A stretch of DNA of 64,000 nucleotides from Bifidobacterium breve (GCA_945878725.1 CAMCTY010000009.1:1-64000), one strand, 5' to 3'. Numbered from the stretch's first letter, positions 35,332 through 45,783 are shown. Notes: generated by a model not told the origin, from the letters alone. Numbers and translations: made by a program.

Positions 35332-37191
35332 ATGACGACCGAAACCTTCCCCCCGAGTCCGGCGCTGCACCGATTGTCGCCCGCCGGGCTTTGGTCACGA
35401 GCGGTTCGGGACTGGGAAGCACTGTTCGCGGTACTGCTCGCAGTGATCACCATCCGGCCCGTGTATCAGGCCGCGACCGCTGCTCTCGATCTCCCGTGGT
35501 ATCCCACCGGAGACTGGGCCGTCCTCGCAATGAGAGTCGCCGACGTCGGCCACAACACGCCGCTACTCGGTCCCTATTCACGGTTTGGCTGGAACCATCC
35601 GGGTCCCCTCCTCTATTGGATGCTTGCCGTTCCTTACAACCTTCTTGGCGGACGATCCGTCGATCTCCTCGCCGGGTCCGGATTGTTCTCGTGCGCGGTC
35701 ACGGGCGCAGTCCTCGCAATTGCATGGAGGCGAGGCCGACTGCCACTGGTCGCACTCACATCAGTCGCTCTGGCCGTTCTTGTGCACTCAATGGGCCCGT
35801 CAATGTTGCGCGATCCTTGGAATCCCTACGTCACTCTTCTGCCCCTCGTGCTTTTCGTATTCCTCGCATGGAGTGGCGCAGAGGGTGACCGCTGGTCATG
35901 GCCCCCATTACTTCTTACCGGATCATTTCTCGTACAAAGCCACGTCGGATATTTGATGATGGTGATTGCGGTTAGCGCCGCCGCGTTTGCTCTTGCGTGG
36001 CAACGACGTGGAACTGTCCCCCTCATTTCGTCCGACCGACGCAAACGCCAGTGGTTCATCGGTTCTCTCGTCATCATCGGAATTGTGTGCTGGGTTCCCG
36101 TCCTCATCGACCAGTTCGTCGGATCGGGCAATCTCGGAGCCATTGGCTCGTACTTCATCTCCAGTTCCGATGCGCCCGCCGGATTCGGAGCGGCCATTGA
36201 TCAGGCGGCCCGACATCTCGCAGTGCCCAACGCACCATGGCTCGGAGCACTCGAGCCCGCCGGACTGGACGGAGCACTTCCGGGTTCGTCGGCTCTCAAC
36301 CTTGTCCTGCCGGTTCTTGCCTTCGGCCTCGCCGCGATCAGTTCATGGCGATTGCGATGCGGTTCGGCCTTCCGATTTCAACTGCTTGTCGGCGTCCTCA
36401 CACTTTCCGGGGCTGTCGCGACGTCGAGGATCACCGGCCCACTCTTTGGCTATCTCGTGCGCTGGTGGTGGATCATCGCTTGCCTTTGGTGGCTCTCGAT
36501 TGCGTGGTCGTTGTTGTCGGCAGCCTTGCGTGCACTCCCGCTTTCGGACGAGCTTCGCCGATTTGTACCTGCGGCAATCGGCGTCGTCTGCTTGGTGACC
36601 GCCATACAGACAGGGCAGAACACCACGTCACTGATTTCTGCGACTACTGCGCCGGGCCCCTCAGCGACCGCCATCCTCGGACAACTTCTTCCTAACCTGA
36701 AGACTGAACTCGATGGTTCCGGTCCGGTGATCGTGAAGTCGACTGGTTCAGTCTGGGGTTCCTATGCCGATGCCATCCGACTTGACCTCGAACGTAACGG
36801 CATTCAGGTCGTCGTCGAAGACTCCGAGTCCTACCGTTTCGGCGATCATCGATCCATCACCGTCCGCACACCTACGGCAACGGTTTGGGTCGTCAACGCT
36901 GACGCCGCGTGGTTCTGGCGCGGACATTCGGATGTGAAACTCCTTGCGTCATGGGATCCGCTCACCTCGGACGAGCGCGTCACCTACTTCGACGAGGAGT
37001 TTGAACTCGCCCGGCAACTCACGGCGGCCGGTCGACCCGATCTCGCTGAGGCCCTGGCGACAGGAGGAGGCAACGTCGATACCGAAGGTTCTCTGCTCAC
37101 CGACGTCGACCAAGAACTACTCAAACGAGTCGAGTCGACGCGCCGCCGGGGCGATCCCGTTTCCATTTATCTTGGCCCCCCACCGGCATAA
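35332..37191 (+). CDS. Large GT-C-like integral membrane protein
   Basis: A 619-residue protein with many hydrophobic helices through about residue 430 and a soluble C-terminal domain of about 190 residues. Loop 1 contains PTGDWAVLAMRVADV and NTPLLGPYSRFGWNHPGPLLYW, with the acidic and His residues expected for GT-C lipid-linked sugar transferases. No specific family is recognised. It may add a sugar to an envelope lipid or glycan. It is 79 bases from the double TetR gene and followed by the ABC-F gene. Confidence 0.65.
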   Translation: MTTETFPPSPALHRLSPAGLWSRAVRDWEALFAVLLAVITIRPVYQAATAALDLPWYPTGDWAVLAMRVADVGHNTPLLGPYSRFGWNHPGPLLYWMLAVPYNLLGGRSVDLLAGSGLFSCAVTGAVLAIAWRRGRLPLVALTSVALAVLVHSMGPSMLRDPWNPYVTLLPLVLFVFLAWSGAEGDRWSWPPLLLTGSFLVQSHVGYLMMVIAVSAAAFALAWQRRGTVPLISSDRRKRQWFIGSLVIIGIVCWVPVLIDQFVGSGNLGAIGSYFISSSDAPAGFGAAIDQAARHLAVPNAPWLGALEPAGLDGALPGSSALNLVLPVLAFGLAAISSWRLRCGSAFRFQLLVGVLTLSGAVATSRITGPLFGYLVRWWWIIACLWWLSIAWSLLSAALRALPLSDELRRFVPAAIGVVCLVTAIQTGQNTTSLISATTAPGPSATAILGQLLPNLKTELDGSGPVIVKSTGSVWGSYADAIRLDLERNGIQVVVEDSESYRFGDHRSITVRTPTATVWVVNADAAWFWRGHSDVKLLASWDPLTSDERVTYFDEEFELARQLTAAGRPDLAEALATGGGNVDTEGSLLTDVDQELLKRVESTRRRGDPVSIYLGPPPA

Positions 37192-37246
37192 GTCCAGTTC
37201 GGGAGGCCCTGAATTTCGGGGTCTCTCCGGGGTGATTGACTGAAGT

Positions 37247-38854
37247 GTGCTGAATGTAAGGGACCTCGTCGTTGAAATCGGCGGCAAGACCATCGTCGAC
37301 GGGGTGACCTTTCAGGTCCGAGCCGGCGACAAGGTCGGTCTCGTCGGCCGAAATGGCGCAGGGAAGACCACCCTTTTCCGTGTTCTGGGCGGAGCCGATA
37401 AGGCCAAATCCGGACTCGTCGAACGCAGTCCAGCCACTGGTTACCTCTCACAGGATCCCCGCCGGGACGAGGTCAAGGAAGAGACCCTTGGACTCGAACA
37501 CGTTCTCTCTGGGCGCGGTCTCGATGCGGCTGCCCGCCGACTCGATGAACTCCGCGTTGCCCTCGAAACTGATCCTTCCGAGAAGAACATCACCCGCTTT
37601 ACCGATGCACAGGAACGCTTCGAGGTCGACGGCGGTTACGCCGCTGAGTCCGAAGTCCGAAGGCTGGTCAATGGCCTCGGCTTGAAAGACGATCGCCTCG
37701 AGCTGCCGGTCGTCACCCTTTCGGGCGGTGAGCGCCGTCGTTTGGAACTCGCCCGCATTCTGTTCGCCGGAAGCGAGATGTTGCTTCTCGATGAGCCCAC
37801 CAACCATCTCGATGCCGATGCTCGCGACTGGCTCCTCAAGTTTCTCCGTGCCTACCGGGGCGCGCTTCTCGTGATCAGTCATGATCTCGATCTTCTCGAC
37901 GAGGCGATCACCCGGGTGATTCACCTCGACCGCGAGGCCGAGGAAGCTGTCGGGTCAATCGTCGAATACCGCGGTTCGTACACCCAGTACCAAGTGTCGA
38001 GGAAGCGCGACGAGGAACGACTCACAAAGCTCGCCGATCGTCAGCAGAGCGAGATTCAGCGGCTGTCGACGATGGCCGATTCAATGCGTGGCCAAACCGC
38101 AAAGCGCGCTCGTGTCGCCAAGAATCTCGACAACCGTGCTGCCCGTATCCAGGCCAACAAGGTCGAGGGTCCGGCGGCGAAGCGGAAATTGGAGCTGCGC
38201 TTCCCCCCTCCCCCGACCTGTGGTCGCACCGTCCTCACCGTGGCTGAACTCTGGAAGAGTTACGGCAAGCTCGACGTCTTCGCCGACGTGAATTTCGATG
38301 TCGGCCGAGGCGAACGTCTGCTTGTCATGGGCCTCAATGGCGCCGGCAAGACCAGCCTTCTGAAAGTCCTTGCGGGCAAGACCGACGCCGACATGGGAGC
38401 GGTCGAGCCCGGCCTACATGTTTCGACCGGTTACTACGCGCAGGAACACGAAGGCCTCGAGGACGACAAGTCACTTCTTGAACACATGCGTCGTGATTCA
38501 GATCTCGGCGACGAACAACTTCGTGCCCTGCTCGGCATGTTCGGACTCGTCGGCGACAAAGTGTTCCAGCATGCCGGAACACTTTCGGGCGGCGAGAAGA
38601 CCAAGCTCGCGCTTGCCCAACTCGTTGCCGGCAAGCACAACTTGCTTCTCCTCGACGAACCCACCAACAACCTCGATCCGATGTCGCGCACTGCAACTGG
38701 CCGAGCGCTTGCGCAATGGCCCGGCACGATGATCATCGTGAGCCACGACGTTGAATTCGTTCAGGCGCTCAAACCCGATCGTGTGCTTCAGATGCCCGAG
38801 GGACAGCTCGACTACTTCACGCCTGAAGCGCTCGAACTTGTTGCTCTGGCCTAG
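37247..38854 (+). CDS. ABC-F family ATPase
   Basis: A 535-residue protein with two ABC domains and no membrane helices. Domain 1: GRNGAGKTT, LSGGERRRLELA and LLLDEPTNHLD; domain 2: GLNGAGKTSLLK, LSGGEKTKLALA and LLLLDEPTNNLD. A charged linker lies between them. These are ribosome-acting ABC-F proteins (EttA/Uup/resistance group), which regulate translation or rescue stalled ribosomes. The start is GTG 37247. It is 55 bases after the membrane gene and abuts the convergent prfB stop. The subgroup is not resolved. Confidence 0.9.
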   Translation: MLNVRDLVVEIGGKTIVDGVTFQVRAGDKVGLVGRNGAGKTTLFRVLGGADKAKSGLVERSPATGYLSQDPRRDEVKEETLGLEHVLSGRGLDAAARRLDELRVALETDPSEKNITRFTDAQERFEVDGGYAAESEVRRLVNGLGLKDDRLELPVVTLSGGERRRLELARILFAGSEMLLLDEPTNHLDADARDWLLKFLRAYRGALLVISHDLDLLDEAITRVIHLDREAEEAVGSIVEYRGSYTQYQVSRKRDEERLTKLADRQQSEIQRLSTMADSMRGQTAKRARVAKNLDNRAARIQANKVEGPAAKRKLELRFPPPPTCGRTVLTVAELWKSYGKLDVFADVNFDVGRGERLLVMGLNGAGKTSLLKVLAGKTDADMGAVEPGLHVSTGYYAQEHEGLEDDKSLLEHMRRDSDLGDEQLRALLGMFGLVGDKVFQHAGTLSGGEKTKLALAQLVAGKHNLLLLDEPTNNLDPMSRTATGRALAQWPGTMIIVSHDVEFVQALKPDRVLQMPEGQLDYFTPEALELVALA

Positions 38855-39979
38855 CTAGTCGATGGCCTCGCCGGCCGGTGCCGACGAACTGCGCTCCCAC
38901 TGGAGATACGCCTCCATGAAACCGTCGAGATCGCCGTCGAACACGGACTCGACGTTGCCGACTTCGTAGCCCGAACGCAGATCCTTGACCATTTGATAAG
39001 GCTGCATCACGTACGACCGGATCTGGCTTCCGAATCCGACAGAGCGCTGCTCGCCTCGGATGTTCGAAAGATCAGCCAAACGCTCTTCGCGCTGTTTCTC
39101 GGCGAGCTTCGCCATGAGAATCTGCATCGCCCGATCTTTGTTCTGATGCTGGCTGCGCTCGTTCTGACACGACGTGACGATCCCGGATGGCATATGAGTG
39201 ATGCGAACCGCTGAGTCGGTGACGTTGACATGCTGACCGCCGGCACCGGACGAACGGTACGTATCGATACGGAGATCCTTCTCGTCGATCTCGATGTCAG
39301 GAACATCCTCGAGGAACGGCGTCACCTTGAGGGCAGCAAACGCCGTTTGACGCTTGCCCTGCGCATTGAACGGGGACATCCGAACCAGACGATGAACACC
39401 ATGTTCGGATCGGAGACGCCCGTAGGCATGCCGACCGTTGACGAGGAAGGTCGCCGACGAGATTCCTGCTTCGTTGCCCGGTGACACCTCGTCGAGTTCC
39501 ACGTCGAAGCCGCGCTTTTCGGACCAGCGCAGGAACATGCGCAGCAGCATGTTGGCCCAGTCCTGGGCATCAGCGCCGCCTTCGCCCGACTGGATCTCGC
39601 AGATCGCTCCGAGATCGTCGTATTCGCCAGTGAACAGCGCTCTCAGTTCGAGTTCCTCGAACTCCTGACGCAGGGTTGACAACGCGTCATCGATCTCGGG
39701 CTCAAGCGACTCGTCACCTTCTTCGCGTGCGATCTCATACAGCGTGGCCGCGTCATCGATACGGCTATCCAGCCGCTCGAAGAGTTCAAGATCCTCGGTG
39801 CATGCCGAAAGTTCACCATTAATTTTACGGGCGAGGTCGGGATCGTCCCAGAGATCTGGACGACTGGCTTCTGTTTCCAACTGAGGACGTCGCGCAGAAA
39901 GCTCCTCAATGCGCAAATAAACCCGCGCTTCGCCTTGGCGTCGTTGAAGCGCGGAAATGTCGTCAGAGAAATCTCTCAT
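38855..39979 (-). CDS. prfB: Peptide chain release factor 2
   Basis: A 374-residue class I release factor. The peptidyl-tRNA hydrolysis motif GAGGQHVN and the RF2-type codon-recognition tripeptide SPF (in RMSPFNAQG) are both present, so it reads UGA and UAA. The N-terminus is MRDFSDDISALQRR; the usual programmed +1 frameshift with an internal TGA is absent, since the frame is continuous through that region. ATG 39979 gives the family length. It lies 14 bases after secA, the common actinobacterial order. Confidence 0.95.
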   Translation of the reverse strand: MRDFSDDISALQRRQGEARVYLRIEELSARRPQLETEASRPDLWDDPDLARKINGELSACTEDLELFERLDSRIDDAATLYEIAREEGDESLEPEIDDALSTLRQEFEELELRALFTGEYDDLGAICEIQSGEGGADAQDWANMLLRMFLRWSEKRGFDVELDEVSPGNEAGISSATFLVNGRHAYGRLRSEHGVHRLVRMSPFNAQGKRQTAFAALKVTPFLEDVPDIEIDEKDLRIDTYRSSGAGGQHVNVTDSAVRITHMPSGIVTSCQNERSQHQNKDRAMQILMAKLAEKQREERLADLSNIRGEQRSVGFGSQIRSYVMQPYQMVKDLRSGYEVGNVESVFDGDLDGFMEAYLQWERSSSAPAGEAID

Positions 39980-39993
39980 GGGGTGAGCCAGCC

Positions 39994-42717
39994 CTACTGG
40001 CCGTGGCAGAGCTTGAACTTCTTGCCCGAGCCACAGGGGCACGGTGAATTACGCGGTGTCTTGTCCCACTCGCTCTTGACGACTGGTGCCTGGACAATGT
40101 CGTCGGCTGATTCGGGGGCGAGATCCATGCCGTAATCGGCGGCATGGGCAAGGGCAGCCGCCTGCATGCCGTTGGAGACTTCACTCGGATCTGAGGGGGC
40201 CGTGTACTCCAAGTTTTCGATGGCTGGCACGGAGTCAGATGGGGTTTCGGTGAAATTCACCTGCGAGTGCATGACATAGGTAACGAAGTCGACAGACACG
40301 GCCCGGATCATGGCGCCAAACATTTCGAAACCTTCGCGCTGCCATTCGACAAGCGGATCCTTCTGGCCCATGGCCCGGAGGTTGATTCCCTCCTGCAGGT
40401 AATCCATCTCGTAGAGATGCTCGCGCCATTTCTGGTCGATGATCCGAAGCATTACCTGGCGTTCGACTTCACGCATCGCATCGGAGCCAAATTCGGCTTC
40501 ACGTGATTCGTAGTACGCGGTCGCCTCACCCATCAGAACTTCGTAGAGATCGTCAGTCGAGAGGCACGAATGGAGTTCCTCAATCGTCGTAACGCTGGGC
40601 CACATGGCGGCGATCTCGCCATGGAGACCGTGGAGATCCCATTCTTCGGGGTGATCACTCACGCAATAGGTGGAGATCGAAGCATCAATCGCTTCGGCCA
40701 AATAACCCATGGCCTCTTCACGCAGATCGGCGTTATCGAGAATCTGGTCACGGCGGCGATAGATCACCTTGCGCTGCTCGTTCATGACCTCGTCGTACTT
40801 GAGCACGTTCTTGCGGATCTCCGCATTGCGCTGTTCGACGGTGTTCTGGGCTCGTTCGATCGCCTTCGAGACCATCTTGGCCTCGATCGGAACGTCATCT
40901 TCGAGTGTCTTCCCCATCACCCAGTTCATGGCCCCGGTGGCAAAGAGGCGCATGAGATCGTCCTCAAGCGAGAGGTAGAAACGGCTCTCACCGGGATCAC
41001 CCTGCCGGCCAGAACGACCGCGAAGCTGATTGTCGATGCGACGGCTCTCGTGACGTTCGGTTCCGAGCACATAAAGGCCTCCGAGCTCGCGCACCTTGGC
41101 GCCACCCTCACGGCACTCAGGCTCGTGAGACACGACCAGTTCGGCGTAGCGGGCCCGACCCTCGTCAGAGTCGAGGACGAGTCCCTCGGCAAGGACGTCG
41201 CGCTCGGCGAGGCCCTCCGGATTTCCGCCAAGGAGAATGTCGACACCTCGACCAGCCATGTTCGTTGCCACAGTCACAGCACCGAGGCGACCGGCTTGAG
41301 CAACAATGTCGGCTTCGCGGAAATGAAGCTTGGCGTTGAGGACCTCGTGAGGAATACCCCGCTTAGCAAAGCTGCGGGCCAGCAGCTCGGACTTGGCCAC
41401 TGAAATCGTTCCGATAAGCACGGGCTGCCCGGCTTCGTGACGGAGAAGCACGTCCTCAACCACCGCGTTGATCTTCGCTTCTTCCGACTTGTAAATCAGA
41501 TCGCCCTGATCGAGGCGGACAAGAGGACGATGTGTCGGGATCGGGACGACATGCAGGTTGTAGGTAGACATGAACTCCGAGGCTTCCGTCTCGGCCGTTC
41601 CCGTCATACCTGCCAACTTCTCGTACATGCGGAAGTAGTTCTGCAGAGTGATCGTCGCGAGAGTCTGATTCTCCTCGGCGATCTTGACGCCTTCTTTGGC
41701 TTCGACAGCCTGGTGGAGGCCTTCCGACCAGCGTCGACCATCAAGGATTCGTCCGGTGAACTCGTCGACGATTTTCACCTCGCCGTGCTGCACCACGTAG
41801 TCCTTGTCGCGCTTGAACAGTTCCTTGGCGCGGAGGGCGGCCTGAAGCTGATGCACGAGGTTCTGTGAGATCTCGTCGTACATGTTGTCGACGCCGAGCG
41901 CTCGCTCGACTGCCTCAACACCTTCGTCGGTCGGGGCAACGGTGCGCTTTTCTTCGTCGACGTCGTAGTGAATCTCGGGCTTCAGTCCGCGCACGATCGA
42001 TGCGAACTGGTAGTAGATCTTCGCTGCATCGGCGATTCGACCGGAGATGATGAGAGGGGTTCTGGCCTCGTCGATGAGGATCGAGTCGATTTCGTCGACA
42101 ATGCAGAAGTACTGTCCGCGCTGGACCTGCTCGGAGCGTGACATCGACATGTTGTCGCGCAGATAGTCGAAACCGAATTCGTTATTCGTGCCGTAGGTGA
42201 TGTCGCACGCGTATTGGCTCCGCTTGTATTCAGCAGTGAAGTCACCGGGAATGATCAGGCCAACAGAAAGGCCGAGACGTCGGTGGACCCGACCCATCCA
42301 TTCCGAATCTCGGGTAGCAAGGTAATCGTTGACGGTAATGACATGAACGCCATCACCAGCAAGTGCGTTGAGGTAGACCGGAAGTGTCGAGACGAGGGTC
42401 TTGCCTTCGCCAGTCTTCATTTCCCCAACCCAGCCGAAATGGAGTGCCGCTCCGCCCATGAGCTGAACGTCGTAATGGCGCTGGCCGATCTCACGTCGGG
42501 CTGCTTCGCGTACGACGGCGAAGGCCTCGATCAGAAGGTCATCAAGCGTCTCACCATCGGCGAGTCGCTGACGGAACTCGATCGTTCGGTTGGCGAGTGC
42601 CTCATCGGACAGCGCCTCGGTTTCTGGCTCGAGTGCGTTGATTTCGGGTACCAGAGCCTGGAGGGCTCGGATCTTCTTGCCTTCGCCGGCTCGGAGGAGT
42701 TTGTCTAGGACGCCCAT
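39994..42717 (-). CDS. secA: Preprotein translocase ATPase SecA
   Basis: A 907-residue SecA. Walker A GEMKTGEGKT lies at about residues 98-107, the DEAD-type VDEIDSILID and the NMAGRGVDI segment follow, and the C-terminal zinc motif is CPCGSGKKFKLCHG. It drives post-translational export through SecYEG. The start ATG at 42717 yields the usual MGVLDKLLRAGEGKK; an in-frame ATG at 42750 overlaps the comF stop as ATGA and is a real alternative. No raiA/hpf gene separates comF and secA, as it often does in other actinobacteria. Confidence 0.96.
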   Translation of the reverse strand: MGVLDKLLRAGEGKKIRALQALVPEINALEPETEALSDEALANRTIEFRQRLADGETLDDLLIEAFAVVREAARREIGQRHYDVQLMGGAALHFGWVGEMKTGEGKTLVSTLPVYLNALAGDGVHVITVNDYLATRDSEWMGRVHRRLGLSVGLIIPGDFTAEYKRSQYACDITYGTNNEFGFDYLRDNMSMSRSEQVQRGQYFCIVDEIDSILIDEARTPLIISGRIADAAKIYYQFASIVRGLKPEIHYDVDEEKRTVAPTDEGVEAVERALGVDNMYDEISQNLVHQLQAALRAKELFKRDKDYVVQHGEVKIVDEFTGRILDGRRWSEGLHQAVEAKEGVKIAEENQTLATITLQNYFRMYEKLAGMTGTAETEASEFMSTYNLHVVPIPTHRPLVRLDQGDLIYKSEEAKINAVVEDVLLRHEAGQPVLIGTISVAKSELLARSFAKRGIPHEVLNAKLHFREADIVAQAGRLGAVTVATNMAGRGVDILLGGNPEGLAERDVLAEGLVLDSDEGRARYAELVVSHEPECREGGAKVRELGGLYVLGTERHESRRIDNQLRGRSGRQGDPGESRFYLSLEDDLMRLFATGAMNWVMGKTLEDDVPIEAKMVSKAIERAQNTVEQRNAEIRKNVLKYDEVMNEQRKVIYRRRDQILDNADLREEAMGYLAEAIDASISTYCVSDHPEEWDLHGLHGEIAAMWPSVTTIEELHSCLSTDDLYEVLMGEATAYYESREAEFGSDAMREVERQVMLRIIDQKWREHLYEMDYLQEGINLRAMGQKDPLVEWQREGFEMFGAMIRAVSVDFVTYVMHSQVNFTETPSDSVPAIENLEYTAPSDPSEVSNGMQAAALAHAADYGMDLAPESADDIVQAPVVKSEWDKTPRNSPCPCGSGKKFKLCHGQ

Positions 42718-42746
42718 TAGGTTTCGAAGTCTACCGATGGGTTTGA

Positions 42747-43391
42747 TCATGCCCGTTCACTTCGACGGTCCGCCGGCCCGAGCCTTCGATTTTCGGGTGT
42801 ACGGGCGATGACAAGTCCGTGAACCTCCGAGAAACCAGCGTTCTGAAGCACCCGGGCAGCGGCGATGAGCGTTGCACCGGTCGTGCTCACATCGTCGACA
42901 ACGACGACGCTGCCACTCCCCCGGCTCAGCACCTCGAAACTCGGCCCGACAAGCCTCTCTGACAGGGTCCGACCGGTCTGCTGCGGACCTGGAAGCCGCC
43001 GCAGCAGACGGCGGGGCCGGATACCCAATCGGCGACCCACCCGTGTGGCGATCAACCTGGCCTGGTCGAATCCGCGTTGGCGGCGGCGGACCTCCGTCGT
43101 GGGCGCCCATGTCAACGTTCCGGCAAAGGGGCCGGTTGAAAGCGGGTAGGAAAGAACGAGCCCGTCAACGAACCAACTCAGGCTTGATCTGTCGTTTCGG
43201 TATTTGAGAGCACCGACGAAGCGTCGGGAAGCGTCGTCGTAACTCACCAGCGCGGCCAAGGAAGTCAGCGGTGCCGGCACCGGTAGATCCGGGGGCGGTG
43301 CCAGTACGGCTATGCAGTTGCGACAGGGAGACGGCCTCGCGTTCGTGCAACCCGAGCAGCGCGCTGGGAACAGATCCTCGATCCGGAACAT
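42747..43391 (-). CDS. ComF-family phosphoribosyltransferase-like protein
   Basis: A 214-residue protein of the ComF family. An N-terminal Cys pair set (CSGC...CRNC, residues 13-26) resembles the zinc finger, and VVVVDDVSTTGATL is the PRPP-binding loop. Family members are linked to DNA uptake or DNA metabolism, but many actinobacterial copies sit next to secA with no proven role. Its TGA overlaps an ATG in frame with secA, suggesting coupled translation. Confidence 0.88.
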   Translation of the reverse strand: MFRIEDLFPARCSGCTNARPSPCRNCIAVLAPPPDLPVPAPLTSLAALVSYDDASRRFVGALKYRNDRSSLSWFVDGLVLSYPLSTGPFAGTLTWAPTTEVRRRQRGFDQARLIATRVGRRLGIRPRRLLRRLPGPQQTGRTLSERLVGPSFEVLSRGSGSVVVVDDVSTTGATLIAAARVLQNAGFSEVHGLVIARTPENRRLGPADRRSERA

Positions 43392-43470
43392 GCACCGACA
43401 CTAGGAATTCACAAGGGCCAAACACATGGGCCGGAAGGTTTGGAATCCCGACCGTGGCCGCCGACGCGAA

Positions 43471-44286
43471 TCAGTGCATCAATAGCGGAGGATCTGTCCG
43501 TTCAAGAATCGATTTCATCCGCATGGTTACGGCTGCAGGAGTGTCGTCGTGAGTGATGATCCAGAACTGCTTGTCCAGAACCGCTTCGGCTACGAGATCG
43601 GCCACGCCTGCGGGATCGATTCCCTTCTCGATGAATGTGCCGATCACTTCGCTAATCGCATCAGCATCGACGGGTGCGCCACCCGGGCGGTTCCGCGTGG
43701 CCGTCGCGATGTTGGTCTTCACCCACGACGGGCAGAGTACCGACACGCCAACCGGTGACTGCGTAAGCGATAGTTCGTTCGAAAGCGTTTCGGAGAGAGC
43801 GACAACGCCATACTTCGAAACGTTGTACGCGCCCATGTACGGGGCTGCGAACAAACCGGCAACTGATGCAGTGTTGACGATGTGTCCCTCGCCCTGCTCG
43901 ATGAGCAACGGCAGGAAAGCGCGCACTCCATAGATGACGCCCCAGAGGTTGGCTCCGAGAACCCATTCCCAGTCGTTCAGATCGAGCGACTCCATTGGTC
44001 CACCCGAGCCGACGCCGGCGTTGTTGCACACGAGGTGCACGGAACCGAAGGCCTCGAGGGCCTTGTCGCGAAGTGCATCGACCTGTTCGACCTTCGATAC
44101 GTCGCAGACCGCAGTAACGAACTGCGTTCCCGCGGGAAGGCCCGCCACTGCTGACTCGAGCGCAGGCGCTTCGATGTCGGCAACGACGAGCTTCATGCCA
44201 TCGGCGGCGAACCGATGGGCCATTGCGAGACCGATGCCGCTGGCGGCACCAGTAATGACCGCAACTTTTCCGGACAGATCCTTCAT
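43471..44286 (-). CDS. SDR-family oxidoreductase
   Basis: A 271-residue classical short-chain dehydrogenase with TGAASGIGLA at about residues 12-21, CNNAGV, NTASVAG and YNVSK. It is similar in length and sequence style to the SDR at 10499, which also starts MKDL. AGGGGGAAG lies 4 bases before the ATG. It is followed by ahcY upstream in the transcript direction, 33 bases away. The substrate is unknown. Confidence 0.9.
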   Translation of the reverse strand: MKDLSGKVAVITGAASGIGLAMAHRFAADGMKLVVADIEAPALESAVAGLPAGTQFVTAVCDVSKVEQVDALRDKALEAFGSVHLVCNNAGVGSGGPMESLDLNDWEWVLGANLWGVIYGVRAFLPLLIEQGEGHIVNTASVAGLFAAPYMGAYNVSKYGVVALSETLSNELSLTQSPVGVSVLCPSWVKTNIATATRNRPGGAPVDADAISEVIGTFIEKGIDPAGVADLVAEAVLDKQFWIITHDDTPAAVTMRMKSILERTDPPLLMH

Positions 44287-44319
44287 AACTTCCCCCTGAA
44301 ATAACGACCGACGGGTGGT

Positions 44320-45783
44320 CTAGTAGCGGTAATGCTCCGACTTGAACGGACCATTTGCCGGAATGCCGAGGTATGCCGACTGCTCATCGGTCAACCGGGT
44401 GAGGCGCACACCGAGTGCTTCAAGATGCAGTGATGCGACCTTCTCATCAAGGTGCTTCGGCAGTGTGTAGACACGGCGCTCATAGAAGTCGGTGTGACCG
44501 AACAGTTCCATCTGGGCGATGACCTGATTCGAGAAACTGTTCGACATCACGAAACTCGGATGGCCAGTGGCACAACCGAGGTTCATCAGTCGGCCCTCGG
44601 CAAGGATGATCACCGAATGTCCGTCTGGGAAGACGTACTCGTCGACCTGGGGCTTGATGGTCACGCGCTGCACGTCACTCATCTTGTTGAGACCAGCCAT
44701 ATCGATCTCGTTGTCGAAATGTCCGATGTTGCTCACGATGGCCTGGTGCTTCATTCGCGCCATGTGCTCGGCGGTGATGATGTTGAAATTGCCGGTCGCT
44801 GAGACGTAGATGTCGACGATGTCGAGGACATCTTCGATGCGGGCAACCTGGTAGCCCTCCATCGCCGCCTGCAAGGCGCAGATCGGATCGATCTCAGTGA
44901 TAATCACACGGGCACCCTGACCGCGAAGTGACGATGCGCAACCCTTGCCGACGTCGCCGAAGCCGCAAACGAGGGCGACCTTTCCGCCAATCATGACGTC
45001 GGTGGCGCGGTTCAAGCCATCGATGAGCGAATGACGGCAGCCGTAGAGGTTGTCGAACTTCGACTTCGTGACCGAGTCGTTGACGTTGATCGCAGGAAAC
45101 AGCAGTTCGCCGGCTTCGTGCATCTGGTAGAGGCGGTGGACACCGGTTGTGGTCTCTTCAGTAACACCCTTGATTCCACTCGAGATCTTCGTCCAGACCT
45201 TGTCGTCGACCGAGACGGTGCGACGGAGAAGATCAAGGATGTGCCCCCACTCCTCAGAATCATCTTCGGAGGACTCTGGGACGATGCCAGTGCGCTCGTA
45301 CTCGGTGCCCTTGTGAACGAGAAGCGTTGCGTCGCCACCGTCATCGAGGATCATGTTCGGGCCGCCGCCGTCGGGCCAGCGAAGCGCCTGTTCGGTGCAC
45401 CACCAGTACTCCTCCAGCGATTCACCCTTCCATGCGAATACAGGGACACCCTTTGGCCGCTCCAGCGTGCCTTCGGGACCGACCACAACTGCTGCCGCCG
45501 CATGATCCTGCGTCGAGAAGATGTTGCAGCTTGCCCAACGCACCTGTGCACCGAGAGCGGTGAGGGTCTCGATAAGGACCGCGGTTTGGATCGTCATATG
45601 CAACGAGCCGGTGACACGGGCGCCCGCAAGGGGTTGCTCATCGCCGAATTCGGCGCGCAAGGCCATGAGGCCCGGCATCTCGTGTTCTGCGAGTTGCATC
45701 TCCTTACGACCAAATCCGGCAAGGGTTAGATCGGCGACCTGATAGTCGATACCTGTATCGGAGACTTCGATTGTCATTGACAT
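44320..45783 (-). CDS. ahcY: S-adenosylhomocysteinase
   Basis: A 487-residue S-adenosyl-L-homocysteine hydrolase that splits SAH to adenosine and homocysteine. Sequence marks are [27 protein letters not shown], the NAD-binding [10 protein letters not shown] and the C-terminal PFKSEHYRY. The frame is open to 45870, but ATG 45783 follows GGAAG by 8 bases and gives the standard start MSMTIEV. In the common actinobacterial layout it heads the PGI/PMI-Trm112-manB block. I could not recognise a SAH riboswitch in the 152-base leader. Confidence 0.96.
   Translation of the reverse strand: MSMTIEVSDTGIDYQVADLTLAGFGRKEMQLAEHEMPGLMALRAEFGDEQPLAGARVTGSLHMTIQTAVLIETLTALGAQVRWASCNIFSTQDHAAAAVVVGPEGTLERPKGVPVFAWKGESLEEYWWCTEQALRWPDGGGPNMILDDGGDATLLVHKGTEYERTGIVPESSEDDSEEWGHILDLLRRTVSVDDKVWTKISSGIKGVTEETTTGVHRLYQMHEAGELLFPAINVNDSVTKSKFDNLYGCRHSLIDGLNRATDVMIGGKVALVCGFGDVGKGCASSLRGQGARVIITEIDPICALQAAMEGYQVARIEDVLDIVDIYVSATGNFNIITAEHMARMKHQAIVSNIGHFDNEIDMAGLNKMSDVQRVTIKPQVDEYVFPDGHSVIILAEGRLMNLGCATGHPSFVMSNSFSNQVIAQMELFGHTDFYERRVYTLPKHLDEKVASLHLEALGVRLTRLTDEQSAYLGIPANGPFKSEHYRY

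Noticed and set aside
37192-37246. Hairpin between the GT-C-like gene and the ABC-F gene as a terminator
   Set aside because: An imperfect GGGAGG.../...TCTCTCC pairing is visible but no T run follows, so I could not support it.
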